Shown here: positions 8,562-19,285 of the stretch, in pieces
Layout: each line of letters opens with the position of its first letter
Position numbering within the stretch: the stretch's first letter is position 1
Source of the DNA: Nocardia neocaledoniensis
Lineage (GTDB): Bacteria > Actinomycetota > Actinomycetes > Mycobacteriales > Mycobacteriaceae
Direction of reading: 5' to 3'
NCBI RefSeq assembly: GCF_029868625.1
Contig: NZ_JARWOJ010000178.1
Location: 1-52,889, forward strand
Length of the DNA: 52,889 bases
Translations under genes and position numbers: made by a program
The notes under the pieces: generated by a model
Database searches by the model: none
What the model was told of the DNA's origin: nothing
The model's input: only the letters and a program-made list of their open reading frames with translations

Positions 8562-9962
8562 GTGACGACTGACCACAGCGCGCACGAACCGGCCGATGGT
8601 GCCGCTCAGAACAGTGAGAACGCCCCGGCTGAGCCGAAAGATTCCGGGCAGCCCGCGACAGGCGGAGCGACATTCGCCACATCTGGGAACGATCGACGGC
8701 ACTGGTCGCACATTGTGGTCATGCCGACGCTGGTCCTCACCGTGCTCACCGCCCTGCTCGGGGTGATGTACCTCGGCTACATCGCCGACCCCGAGGAGAA
8801 CCTGCACGACTTCCCGGTAGCGCTGGTCAATCTCGATGTCGGCGATGTGACGAGCACCGGCGCGCGCGTCGACTACGGCAAGCAGGTGGCCGACGGACTG
8901 ATCGCCAACGTGCCGACAGACAAGGTCGACCTGCGGGTGGTCGGCAAGGCCGAGTCCGAGCAGATGCTGCGCAACGCGCAGGTGTACGGGGCCATCATCA
9001 TCTCCGGCGACTTCAGCAAACGGCTGGGCAATCTCGGTGTCGGCAGCGTGGTGGCCGGGGAGATGGAGCGGCCGGTCATCACGCTGCAAACCAACCCGCG
9101 GATGGGCGCCTTCGGCACCCAGATCGTGCACCGCATCGGCGATCAGGCGCTGGTCGAGGTCAACAAGCAGGTCGGCGCGCAGCTCACCCAGCAGGTGCGC
9201 GACACCCTCGCGCAGACGCCGGAGGGCGCGCCGGTTCCGCAGGTCTCGGGCGCGGCGATGATCACCCTGGAGAGCCCGGTCGATGTGGCGCAGCAGCAGT
9301 TCCGTCCACTGCCGCCCGGCACCGGCGAGGGGTTGACGGCGTTCTTCTACGCACTGCTCCTGCTGCTGGCCGGGATGGTCGGCGGCATGGTCATCCACAC
9401 GATGATCGACGCGCACCTCGGCTTCGTCCCGACCGAGTACGGGCCCTGGTTCGTGCACTACCCGACGGCGTCGATCTCGCGGTTCCACACGCTGCTCATC
9501 AAATGGGGAGTGATGGCGCTGGTCGCGGTGATCGTGTCGGTCGTGTTCATGATCGCGGCGAAGATCGTCGGCATGCCGATCGACAATCCGCTGGCGCTGT
9601 TCCTGTTCTCGGTGCTGGCCATGATCGCGGTCGGCTGGACCGCGCTCACCTCGCTCGCCGCCCTCGGCACCGCGGGCCTGCTGGTGAACCTGGCCCTGTT
9701 CGTCATCCTCGGGCTGCCGTCCTCCGGCGGCACCGTCCCCATCGAGGCCATCCCGACCCAGTTCGTCTGGCTCGCCGAGTTCGAACCGATGCACCAGGTG
9801 TTCCTCGGCGTCCGCTCGATCCTCTATTTCGAGGCCAACTACGAGGCGGGCCTGGATCGCGGCATCTGGATGTCACTGCTCGGCATCTGCATCGCCGTGG
9901 TCGGCGGCATCGTCATCACCCGCTACTACGACCGCAAGGGCCTGCACCGCAAGAACGCCTGA
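8562..9962 (+). CDS. SNG1/YhgE-Pip-like integral membrane protein
   Basis: Predicted 466-aa membrane protein. A hydrophilic, acidic N-terminus of about 45 residues is followed by one membrane helix (HIVVMPTLVLTVLTALLGVMYLGYI), then a ~200-aa extracellular domain beginning FPVALVNLDVG, then five to six helices starting at LTAFFYALLLLLAGMVGG. The extracellular opening and this topology match the DUF3533/YhgE-Pip group, relatives of ABC-2 permeases that work without an obvious ATPase; none is nearby. Proposed roles in the group include export or lipid handling, but the function here is unknown. The GTG at 8562 is chosen because of the -10 spacing; further upstream sequence is antisense to purF. 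Confidence 0.8.
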   Translation: MTTDHSAHEPADGAAQNSENAPAEPKDSGQPATGGATFATSGNDRRHWSHIVVMPTLVLTVLTALLGVMYLGYIADPEENLHDFPVALVNLDVGDVTSTGARVDYGKQVADGLIANVPTDKVDLRVVGKAESEQMLRNAQVYGAIIISGDFSKRLGNLGVGSVVAGEMERPVITLQTNPRMGAFGTQIVHRIGDQALVEVNKQVGAQLTQQVRDTLAQTPEGAPVPQVSGAAMITLESPVDVAQQQFRPLPPGTGEGLTAFFYALLLLLAGMVGGMVIHTMIDAHLGFVPTEYGPWFVHYPTASISRFHTLLIKWGVMALVAVIVSVVFMIAAKIVGMPIDNPLALFLFSVLAMIAVGWTALTSLAALGTAGLLVNLALFVILGLPSSGGTVPIEAIPTQFVWLAEFEPMHQVFLGVRSILYFEANYEAGLDRGIWMSLLGICIAVVGGIVITRYYDRKGLHRKNA

Positions 9963-9966
9963 GGAG

Positions 9967-10365
9967 TCAGTCCGGCGTCGCTTTCAGCGGCACGATCGGC
10001 AGCCACGCGGCGATCTCACTCGCCCGCGTTCCGGAGACGGAGAGGGCGCCGGACTCCACCGCCGCGTCGAATTCGAGCAGCCCGGTGGCCAGCAGCAACC
10101 AGGTCCTGGCATCGGTCTCGACCACGTTCGGCGGCGTCCCCCTGGTGTGCCGCGGCCCTTCCACACACTGCACCGCCACGAACGGCGGCACCCGCACCTC
10201 CACCGAATGCCCCGGCGCGTCCGCCGCCAACGCCCGCGCGGTCCCCCGCACCGCCGCCGCGAGCACCGGCCGCTCCGGCTTCGACTCCTCCTCAGCCAAC
10301 AGCCAGTCGGCCACCTCGGCCACCGCGGCCCGCACCTCGGCCGCTCCCATCACCTTCCGCACCAT
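9967..10365 (-). CDS. Sterol carrier family protein (SCP-like, Rv0807 type)
   Basis: 132-aa cytosolic protein resembling the small bacterial SCP-2-like proteins found next to purF in mycobacteria (Rv0807 from memory). Visible family-like features are the RVPPFVAVQCVEGPRHTRGTPPNVVE core and the TWLLLATG helix followed by ALSVSGTRASEIAAWLPIVPL. The ligand is unknown; the family is thought to bind lipids. ATG at 10365 preferred over the GTG at 10389. It ends four bases from the convergent membrane-protein gene. Confidence 0.72.
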   Translation of the reverse strand: MVRKVMGAAEVRAAVAEVADWLLAEEESKPERPVLAAAVRGTARALAADAPGHSVEVRVPPFVAVQCVEGPRHTRGTPPNVVETDARTWLLLATGLLEFDAAVESGALSVSGTRASEIAAWLPIVPLKATPD

Positions 10366-10419
10366 GCCGACGACGCTACCGAGCCACACCGACCTTCTGC
10401 GGCCGCGGGGAGCCGGCGG

Positions 10420-11052
10420 TCAGACTCGGCCCGTGTGCAGGGCGGAGATGCGGAGGTCGAGGTATTCGCGCATCATCTGGCGGGCGTCGGTGCCGCCGAG
10501 GAGGGCGAGGCGTTTGGTGTGGGCGAGCAGGAGCAGGCCGGAGAGGTGGGCGAGGACGTCGGCGGTGATGACGCGGGCTCGGTCCTCGGTGGCGCCGAGT
10601 TCGATGGTGGCCGAGACCATCGGGGCGAGGCCGGCGAGCATGGCGGCGTTGAGGCCCGCGTTCAGTTCGGCCCCGAGGCCGTGGGGACGGATGCCGCCGC
10701 GGAAGAGGTAGAAGCCGAGGTCCAGGTCGCGGGGATTGCCGTCGTAGAAGTCGAAGAAGGCCAGGCCCGCGGCGCGGAATCGGTCGGCCGGATCCACGAG
10801 AGACGTCACCGCGGCCACCGCGGTCGAGAGCCGTTCCAGCGATTCGCCGAGCAGCGCGGCGTAGATGTGTTCCTTGCTCGGGAAGTACGCGTAGAGGGCG
10901 CCGGGGGTGTAGCCGGCGGCGGTGGCGATCGCCCGGATATTGGCCGCGTCGACGCCGTCTCGCTCGAAGATCGCGCGGGCCGCGCGCAGGATGATCGCGC
11001 GTTTCGCCTCGGCGATCTCGTCGCGTCGTCCCGCCCGGCTCGGTTCGGCCAC
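10420..11052 (-). CDS. TetR-family transcriptional regulator
   Basis: 210-aa repressor-type protein. The N-terminal helix-turn-helix is clear: ILRAARAIFERDGVDAANI then AIATAAGYTPGALYAYFPSKEHIY. The C-terminal ligand domain is mostly helical (LFRGGIRPHG, VLAHLSGLLLLAHTKRLALL) and gives no ligand. It diverges from an alpha/beta hydrolase gene with two copies of an inverted repeat between them, so it most likely controls that hydrolase and itself. Confidence 0.9.
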   Translation of the reverse strand: MAEPSRAGRRDEIAEAKRAIILRAARAIFERDGVDAANIRAIATAAGYTPGALYAYFPSKEHIYAALLGESLERLSTAVAAVTSLVDPADRFRAAGLAFFDFYDGNPRDLDLGFYLFRGGIRPHGLGAELNAGLNAAMLAGLAPMVSATIELGATEDRARVITADVLAHLSGLLLLAHTKRLALLGGTDARQMMREYLDLRISALHTGRV

Positions 11053-11092
11053 TCGTCCCCACTTCCCTTCGATCGGGTCATCACGCTACATT

Positions 11093-11125
11093 CTGAACAT
11101 CGTTCAGCACAGTGAACGTCGTTCA
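11093..11125. promoter_or_regulatory. Two tandem TetR operator palindromes
   Basis: CTGAACATCGTTCAG (11093-11107) is a perfect 6-3-6 inverted repeat, and TGAACGTCGTTCA (11113-11125) is a second copy of the same TGAAC-N3-GTTCA motif. Their centres lie 19 bp apart, close to two helical turns, so two dimers could bind on the same face. The second copy overlaps the AGGAGG ribosome site (11125-11130) of the hydrolase, which suits repression. Confidence 0.8.
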
Positions 11126-11134
11126 GGAGGTGTC

Positions 11135-12004
11135 ATGTCGAGCTCGACCGAGCCGCTGGAACCGACCACGCTGCGACTGCGCGGCGCGGACGGGTTGACG
11201 TTGGCAGCCGATGCCTTCGGCCCCGCGGACGGGCCACTGGTGGTGATGCTGCACGGCGGCGGCCAGAACCGGCACTCGTGGAAGCGCACCGGACGCGCGC
11301 TGGCCGCCGAGGGGATGCGGGTGGTCGCGGTCGACGCCCGTGGCCACGGCGACAGCGAATGGTCGCCGACGCGCAACTACACGCGCGAAGTGATGGTCGG
11401 CGATCTGCTCACCGTGCTCGCGCAGCTCGGCGCCACACCGGAGCGCGGCGCGGTGGTCGTCGGCGCCAGCATGGGTGGCATCACCGGCCTGCTCGCGACG
11501 GCCGCGCCGGGTGGCGACGCGATCCGCGCGCTGGTGCTCGTCGATATCGTGCCCCGCTCCGAATCCAAGGGCGTCGAGCGCGTGATGGACTTCCTCGGCA
11601 GGCACCGCGACGGTTTCGACACCCTCGACCAGGTGGCCGACGCGGTCGCCGCCTACCTGCCGCACCGCCCGCGACCCGACAACGCCGACGGCCTGCTGCG
11701 CAATCTGCGTCAGCGCGACGGCCGGTGGTACTGGCACTGGGACCCGGACCTGATCAGCAACCTCGACGCCGACGCCGAGGCGCGCATCGCCGAGATGGAA
11801 GCGGCCGCAGAGGCTTTGACCATCCCCGTCCTGCTCGTGCGCGGCGGCAAATCGGATGTCGTCAGCGACGAGGGCACGGCCGCCTTCCTCGCCCTCGCAC
11901 CGCACGCCCGCCTCGCCGAGATCACCACCGCGGCCCACACCGCGGCGGGCGATGACAACGACGCCTTCACCGACGCCGTCGCGGGCTTCGTCGCGACGGC
12001 CTGA
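11135..12004 (+). CDS. Alpha/beta hydrolase
   Basis: 289-aa soluble hydrolase. Oxyanion-hole motif LHGGGQNRHSW (residues 39-49), DARGHGDSEW, nucleophile elbow GASMGG with Ser112, a late LVRGGKSDVV segment carrying the likely acidic residue, and the catalytic His in AAHTAAGDDNDAF, a variant of the AGHMVAGDDND ending of many actinobacterial ester or peroxidase-like hydrolases. AGGAGG precedes the ATG at 11135. Expression is probably derepressed when the divergent TetR protein binds its ligand, perhaps the hydrolase substrate; the substrate is unknown. Confidence 0.88.
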   Translation: MSSSTEPLEPTTLRLRGADGLTLAADAFGPADGPLVVMLHGGGQNRHSWKRTGRALAAEGMRVVAVDARGHGDSEWSPTRNYTREVMVGDLLTVLAQLGATPERGAVVVGASMGGITGLLATAAPGGDAIRALVLVDIVPRSESKGVERVMDFLGRHRDGFDTLDQVADAVAAYLPHRPRPDNADGLLRNLRQRDGRWYWHWDPDLISNLDADAEARIAEMEAAAEALTIPVLLVRGGKSDVVSDEGTAAFLALAPHARLAEITTAAHTAAGDDNDAFTDAVAGFVATA

Positions 12005-12016
12005 TCGAGCTCGCGG

Positions 12017-12730
12017 CTAGCCCCGCCGCCGCTCGATCCACAGGGCAGCGCGCGGCAGCACCGCTCCCCCGGCATTGATCGCCAGGTGCAGCAAGGCGGG
12101 CGCGGTCGCGCTGCCGGTGTGCCTACGCAGCACGCCGAAGACCAGCCCGGCCACGGCGGTGAGGGCGACGGTTCCGGCCACCGATTCGCCGGTGGTGCGG
12201 GCGGCGTTGATATGGCACAGCCCGAAATCGAGCGCCCCCACCCCCGCCGCCACGCGCGGGTCGGTGATCTCGTCGAGCAGCGGGTCGAGCGTGCCTCGGA
12301 AGACGGTCTCCTCGGCCAACACCGTACCGACGGGAATGTGCAGGACGATCCACTCGAGCGTCGAGGTCTCCGGCACCCGCTCGGCGACTTCGAGCGGCAA
12401 CCGCCGCAGCGCCGGAACCGCGAGAGCCACACCGTAACCGGCGAAAACCAGCGCCGCGCCACCGATGCCCCAGCGAAATCCCTTGGCCGACACCCAGTTC
12501 GGACGGCCACTGAACATCACCGCATACCCCGCCGCGAACCCGAGGTTCGCTACTGTCCGCCCACGCAGCGGCAGATCCAGCGCGGGCAGCACCCGATTGC
12601 TCCACACCGGCGGTAGTCCCAGCGCGAACACCCCACGCGCCCTTCGCCATAGCGTCGCCGGACGGTGCGGTCGTGCGCCCCGCGCCGCCACTACCGCGTC
12701 CGCCACGGGATACCCGGCGCGTACCGCCAC
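12017..12730 (-). CDS. CPBP-family intramembrane metalloprotease
   Basis: Membrane protein with the CAAX-protease/bacteriocin-processing (Abi) motifs: EETVFRG (the EExxxR glutamates and arginine), DFGLCHI, and HLAINAGG near the C-terminus. Several hydrophobic segments surround them. The start is uncertain: the frame is open to a GTG at 12832 inside the next gene, but the extra N-terminus is arginine-rich and not family-like, so I use the GTG at 12730 (237 aa). It lies just downstream of the Abhydrolase_9 gene and may be co-transcribed. Substrate unknown. Confidence 0.75.
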   Translation of the reverse strand: MAVRAGYPVADAVVAARGARPHRPATLWRRARGVFALGLPPVWSNRVLPALDLPLRGRTVANLGFAAGYAVMFSGRPNWVSAKGFRWGIGGAALVFAGYGVALAVPALRRLPLEVAERVPETSTLEWIVLHIPVGTVLAEETVFRGTLDPLLDEITDPRVAAGVGALDFGLCHINAARTTGESVAGTVALTAVAGLVFGVLRRHTGSATAPALLHLAINAGGAVLPRAALWIERRRG

Positions 12731-12785
12731 GAACCGCCCGGTTCGCCGCCGCTCGACGATGTCGCACCGCTCATCTCGGGCGGAA

Positions 12786-14516
12786 TCACTTGACCTCCCG
12801 CTCGTACTCCTCCGCCGATTCCAGTGCGGCACGCGTCTTCTCGACGACCTCAGTACTCACTCCCGGCGGTTCGGCCACCGCCAGCCACCCGTCCAGCACC
12901 AGCGTTCCGTATCGATGCCCGTGCCCGTCCGAAACCCCTTGCGCGTTGGTCAGATCGGCCGTCACCTGCCAGAACGTCACGAACGGCGCCCACCGCATCT
13001 GCGTCGAGACATCCGCGCCGCGCGGCTCGCTCAACCAGTCGGGCCGCGTGAAGATGAGATCGGCCGACCACCACACGATGGGATCGGAGGGATGCTGCAG
13101 ATAGGCGATGCGTGGCTCCAACCAGGTGACGCCCTTCGCCAGATCCCCCGCGTCGTCGGCGAATCGGACGACGAGCCCGTCGGCGTAGCGTGGCGCGACG
13201 GCGGGCGACCCGGGATCTCGCCGGTCGACGAACTGGCGCCACAACCGATTCGAGTTCGGCGGCCCCACCCACAGTGCCCCGTCGACCTTCTCGCGCAGAT
13301 CGGCGAGCCCGTCGAAGGCGTCCTCCGAGCCCTGCGAGCCCAGGCTCTCCCCGTACACGAACAGCTTCGGCCGGTGCTCCGGCGGTTGGGCCCTGGTTCG
13401 TTCGTACACCGCGTCGAACAGTTCCCGACCGGCCGCGGCCGCCTTCGCCCGGTCCGACAGGAACGACAGCACACTCGGCAGATACGAGTACTGGGTGGCG
13501 ACGATCGCGGTGTCGCCGCCGTAGAGGTATTCGATCGCGCCCGCCGCCATCCCGTTGACCCAGCCGGTGCCGGTGGTGGTGACCACCACGATCGCCGCGC
13601 GCTCGAAGGCCTTGGTCCGCTCGAGCTCGTCGACGGCCAGCCGCGCGGCCGTCTGCTCGCCGGTCACCGACTCCAAACCCACATACGCCCGGATCGGTTC
13701 GCGCGCGGGCTGTCCGGTCACCGCGGTGATGTCCGTGGCGCGCGGCCCGTTGGCGACGAACCAGCGGCCCTCGTAGCCCAAGGTCTCCCACGGCGCGAGC
13801 GAGGCGAAGCTGCCCGAGCGTTCCGGCTGTGCCGGGCGCACCGCGTGCTCGGTCATCCGGTCGTTGCGCACGCTGAACGCGGAGTTGGCCACGGCGAACA
13901 ACGCCCGCGACGCCACACCGTTGACGATGGTCACCGTGAACACGACCAGCACCAGCGCGCCCGCGGCCGGGGCCAGCTCGCGCGGCACCCGCACCCACCG
14001 GTTCAGCTGCCGCGCCAGCACCAGCACCAGCGTGCGCACGGTCCGGTAGGCGGCGACCACCGCGACGCCGACGGCCACGCTGAGCAGCCCGGTTCGCAGG
14101 TAGGCGGGGGTGGTGGTGCCTTCCATCCCCATCAGCGAGGTGATCTCGCGCTGCCAGCGCGCCGACTGGATCAGCATCAGCGCGGCGACCAGCGCGCACC
14201 CGACGAGCACGGTCGCCTTGATGCCGTAGCGCAGCCGGTCCGAGGGGCTGGGGATCGGGATCTTCGCCCGTACCCAGCGCCGGAACAGCCATTCGAGCAC
14301 ACACCCGAGCCCGTATCCGATGGCGGCGTTGATCCCGCTGATCAGGCCCTGGAACAGCCAGTCGCGCGGCACCAGCGAGGGCGTCACCGACAGCGCGAAG
14401 AACAGGGTGGCCAGGGCCAGACCGGGATAGTTCAGGTCGATGATGTCCTCGAGCCGGCGCAGCACCACGGCGCCGCGCGCACGCAGCGTCTCTAGGGTGG
14501 AGCCTGTCGCGGACAC
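12786..14516 (-). CDS. Integral-membrane alpha/beta hydrolase (Abhydrolase_9), copy A
   Basis: 576 aa. The N-terminal ~200 residues hold four to five membrane helices with the conserved SVTPSLVPRDWLFQGLISG motif; the C-terminal half is a hydrolase domain with ATQYSYLPSVLSFLSDR, nucleophile elbow GESLGSQGSE, GPPNSNRLW and a late SDGHGHRYG motif that probably carries the catalytic His. This two-part layout is the Abhydrolase_9_N plus Abhydrolase_9 family, poorly characterised and typical of mycolata. A close paralogue lies at 14997-16772. GTG start at 14516, with CATACT six bases upstream suggesting a leaderless message. Confidence 0.88.
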   Translation of the reverse strand: MSATGSTLETLRARGAVVLRRLEDIIDLNYPGLALATLFFALSVTPSLVPRDWLFQGLISGINAAIGYGLGCVLEWLFRRWVRAKIPIPSPSDRLRYGIKATVLVGCALVAALMLIQSARWQREITSLMGMEGTTTPAYLRTGLLSVAVGVAVVAAYRTVRTLVLVLARQLNRWVRVPRELAPAAGALVLVVFTVTIVNGVASRALFAVANSAFSVRNDRMTEHAVRPAQPERSGSFASLAPWETLGYEGRWFVANGPRATDITAVTGQPAREPIRAYVGLESVTGEQTAARLAVDELERTKAFERAAIVVVTTTGTGWVNGMAAGAIEYLYGGDTAIVATQYSYLPSVLSFLSDRAKAAAAGRELFDAVYERTRAQPPEHRPKLFVYGESLGSQGSEDAFDGLADLREKVDGALWVGPPNSNRLWRQFVDRRDPGSPAVAPRYADGLVVRFADDAGDLAKGVTWLEPRIAYLQHPSDPIVWWSADLIFTRPDWLSEPRGADVSTQMRWAPFVTFWQVTADLTNAQGVSDGHGHRYGTLVLDGWLAVAEPPGVSTEVVEKTRAALESAEEYEREVK

Positions 14517-14612
14517 CGATCCAGTATGGCTGGCCGGTTCCGGCCCAGCGGGGTGTTGTGGATGGCGCGTCGGTCACTCTCGGCGGCGGCAACTACCCAC
14601 CTCACTCGAGTA

Positions 14613-14634
14613 GTTTCACGCGCCCGCGTGAAAC
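14613..14634. promoter_or_regulatory. 22-bp perfect palindrome, likely operator
   Basis: Arms GTTTCACGCG (14613-14622) and CGCGTGAAAC (14625-14634) are perfect inverted repeats with a 2-base centre. It sits in the divergent gap between Abhydrolase_9 copy A and the YiaA/B gene and overlaps TAGTTT (14611-14616), a possible -10 element. A dimeric repressor site is the simplest reading. Confidence 0.65.
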
Positions 14635-14657
14635 CCCCGCTCAGCACACTGATTTCC

Positions 14658-14948
14658 ATGAGCACACCGAATGCCAAGCCGAAGAACACCTCGGCGTACA
14701 TGGTCCAGGCCGCGATCGCGTTCGCCGTCAGCCTGTTCGGCACCGCCGCCGGGATCTACTACCTGCCGCTGGACGCCTGGCAGCGCGGGTTCCTCGCGAT
14801 GTCCGGCCTGTTCCTGGTGACCAGCTGCTTCACTCTCGCGAAGGTCGTGCGCGACCAGCAGGAGGCACAGTCGCTGATCGGACGGATCGACGAGGCGCGG
14901 CTGGAACAGCTGATCGCCGAACACAATCCGTTCCGATCGGTGCCGTAG
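14658..14948 (+). CDS. YiaA/YiaB-family two-helix membrane protein
   Basis: 96-aa protein with two membrane helices (about residues 15-35 and 46-64) separated by YYLPLDAWQRGF, followed by a charged cytoplasmic tail (VVRDQQEAQSLIGRIDEARLEQL). This matches the yiaA/B family of unknown function. The ATG at 14658 is used because the upstream in-frame region is Arg-rich and contains the palindrome. It is the only plus-strand gene between the two Abhydrolase_9 paralogues, hinting at a shared function. Confidence 0.75.
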   Translation: MSTPNAKPKNTSAYMVQAAIAFAVSLFGTAAGIYYLPLDAWQRGFLAMSGLFLVTSCFTLAKVVRDQQEAQSLIGRIDEARLEQLIAEHNPFRSVP

Positions 14949-14996
14949 CCGGGCCGGGGCAGCCTCGATCGAGGGGTTCGGCGCTGCCCCGCCCGG
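14949..14996. terminator. Bidirectional terminator hairpin
   Basis: Arms CCGGGCCGGGGCAGC (14949-14963) and GCTGCCCCGCCCGG (14983-14996) pair over 14 positions with one bulged base, and the loop itself holds the palindrome CCTCGATCGAGG. It fills exactly the gap between the converging YiaA/B and Abhydrolase_9 genes. There is no T-tract, as is usual in these GC-rich genomes. Confidence 0.75.
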
Positions 14997-16772
14997 TTAC
15001 TTCAGCTGATGTTCGGTGGCCGCGGACTCGACCAGGAAGGCCTTGATTCGTTCGGCCAATTCCGGTGTGTAGTCCGGCGGTTGGGCCACCGCGGCCCATG
15101 CGTCGGGCACCACGTTGCCGTAGTTGTGGCCGTGGCCGTTCGACACCGATTGCGCGCGTGGCAGATCCGCGGCGACCTGCCAGAACGTGACGATCGGATA
15201 CCAGGCCATCGCCGGCGACACATCGGGGCCGCGCCGTTCCCTGAGCCAGTCCGGCTGCTCGAACAGCAGATCCGGCGACCACCACACCACCGGATCGGAG
15301 GCGTGCTGCAGGTAGACGATGCGCGGATCGGTCCACTTGTCGGACGGCCGGGCCAGCTGGTCGGCGGCGGCGGCGAAGCGCACCGAGAGCCCGTCGGCGT
15401 AGATCGGGGTGATCTCCTCGGTGCCGGGATCGCGGCGGCGCACGAATTCCGACCACAGCCGGTTGGAATTGGGCGGTCCCACCCACAGCACGCCGTCGGC
15501 GCGGTTGCGGATGTCGGCCAGGCCGGAGAACGCGCCCTCCGAGCCCTGCGAACCGAGGCTCTCGCCGTAGACCAGCAGCTTGGGCCTGGTGTCCTCGGGC
15601 AGCGCGGACCAGCGCTCGTACACCTTGTCGAACAGCAGGCGACCCATGGTCATCGACTTGTCGCGGTCGGACAGGAACGACAGCGCGCTGGGCAGATACG
15701 AGTACTGGGTGGCGACCAGGGCGGTGTCGCCGCCGAACATCAGCTCGACCGATTCGGCGCTGGTCGAGTCGACCCAGCCGGTGCCGGTCGTGCTGATCAC
15801 CACCAGCACTTCCCGTTCGAAGGCCTTGGTGCGGTCGAGTTCGGCGATGGCCAGATCGGTCTGCGCTTCGAAGCCGTCGGCCGATTCCAGGCCCGCGTAC
15901 ACCCGGATCGGTTCGCGCGCGGGCTTTCCGGTGACCTGGCTGATGGCCAGCGCGGTCGGCGCGTTCGAGACGAACCACCGGCCCTCGGAGCCGAGCGTGT
16001 CCCAGGCGGCGAGGGATTCGGGGCTACCGGAGCGTTCGGGCAGCGTCGGCTGGATCGCGTGCGCCGAGGTGTGTCCGTTGCGCGCGCTGAACGCCGAATT
16101 GGCTACGGCGAAGAAGGCTTTCGCGAGCACGCCGTTGAACAGCAGTACGGCGACGACACCGACGACGAGCGCGCCGAGCGGCCGGGCGACCGAGGCGGGC
16201 ACCCGGACCCACTGGTTCAGTCCGCGCGCCACCGCGCGGGCCAGGCGGGCGACCCCGCGCGAGATCCAGATCAGCAGTCCCACCACGACCGCGCCGACCA
16301 GCAGGGTGCGCAGGTAGCCGGAGTCGCCGATCGGCTCCATGTCCATCAGGTCGGTGATCTCGCGCTGCCAATGACCGGACTGGATCGTCATCAGGAGCGC
16401 CGCGATCAGACAGATCACCACGATGACCGATTTGATCGCCAGCGCGGTCCAGCTCGGCCGCTGTTCCCACACCTCCGCGGCGCGGGCGGGCAGCATGATC
16501 CGTGGCGCGACCCAGCGCCGCCACGCCCAGGCGAGCAGGCAGCCGAGTCCGTAGCCGATGGTGGCGTTGATGCCGCTGACCAGCCCCTGGAAGAACCAAT
16601 CACGCGGCAGCAGCGAGGGTGTCATCGACCAGCAGAACAGGATCGTGGCCACGATCAGGCCCACGTAGTTCGGGTGGAAGAACCGCTCCGCCACATGGAG
16701 CGCCCGGACGAGCGGATTCGCGCGTCCGGCCGGTGTGGTGACCGCCGCACCGGCGGTGTCCTGCACAGTCAT
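14997..16772 (-). CDS. Integral-membrane alpha/beta hydrolase (Abhydrolase_9), copy B
   Basis: 591-aa paralogue of the protein at 12786-14516, alike along its whole length: SMTPSLLPRDWFFQGLVSG in the membrane half, then FFAVANSAFSARNG, ATQYSYLPSALSFLSDR, GESLGSQGSEGAF with the nucleophile serine, GPPNSNRLW and SNGHGHNYG. The N-terminus is longer and Thr/Ala-rich. GGAGGGAACG precedes the ATG at 16772. It lies 53 bases after purL on the same strand. The reaction is unknown; membrane location and phylogenetic spread suggest lipid or cell-envelope esters (inference). Confidence 0.88.
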   Translation of the reverse strand: MTVQDTAGAAVTTPAGRANPLVRALHVAERFFHPNYVGLIVATILFCWSMTPSLLPRDWFFQGLVSGINATIGYGLGCLLAWAWRRWVAPRIMLPARAAEVWEQRPSWTALAIKSVIVVICLIAALLMTIQSGHWQREITDLMDMEPIGDSGYLRTLLVGAVVVGLLIWISRGVARLARAVARGLNQWVRVPASVARPLGALVVGVVAVLLFNGVLAKAFFAVANSAFSARNGHTSAHAIQPTLPERSGSPESLAAWDTLGSEGRWFVSNAPTALAISQVTGKPAREPIRVYAGLESADGFEAQTDLAIAELDRTKAFEREVLVVISTTGTGWVDSTSAESVELMFGGDTALVATQYSYLPSALSFLSDRDKSMTMGRLLFDKVYERWSALPEDTRPKLLVYGESLGSQGSEGAFSGLADIRNRADGVLWVGPPNSNRLWSEFVRRRDPGTEEITPIYADGLSVRFAAAADQLARPSDKWTDPRIVYLQHASDPVVWWSPDLLFEQPDWLRERRGPDVSPAMAWYPIVTFWQVAADLPRAQSVSNGHGHNYGNVVPDAWAAVAQPPDYTPELAERIKAFLVESAATEHQLK

Positions 16773-16825
16773 CGTCGTTCCCTCCGCTGAGCCGAACGCC
16801 CAGGCGGAGAGAACGAACCCGAGGG

Positions 16826-19120
<2,295 letters not shown>

Positions 19121-19273
19121 GGGAGACCAGGGTCCTTTCGGCCGGGGGAACTTGACTACAGAGTCTAATTGGCCCTCGTCGCGGCCGAACGGCCCGCCCC
19201 GAGTATTGCGAACAAGTGACAGACCTCGCACTCGCCCTGGTCACACCTGCGCTTCGGGCGCGGCCCGACCCGC

Positions 19274-19279
19274 TAGTCT
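19274..19279 (+). promoter_or_regulatory. -10 element TAGTCT, leaderless start
   Basis: TAGTCT ends six bases before the GTG at 19286 with no ribosome site between, so the message probably begins at the start codon. Confidence 0.55.
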
Positions 19280-19285
19280 GACGCC

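Noticed and set aside
12465..14495. 676-aa plus-strand open frame opposite Abhydrolase_9 copy A
   Set aside because: Arg/His/Gln-rich translation without domains; it is the antisense shadow of a well-supported gene, as is common at this GC content.
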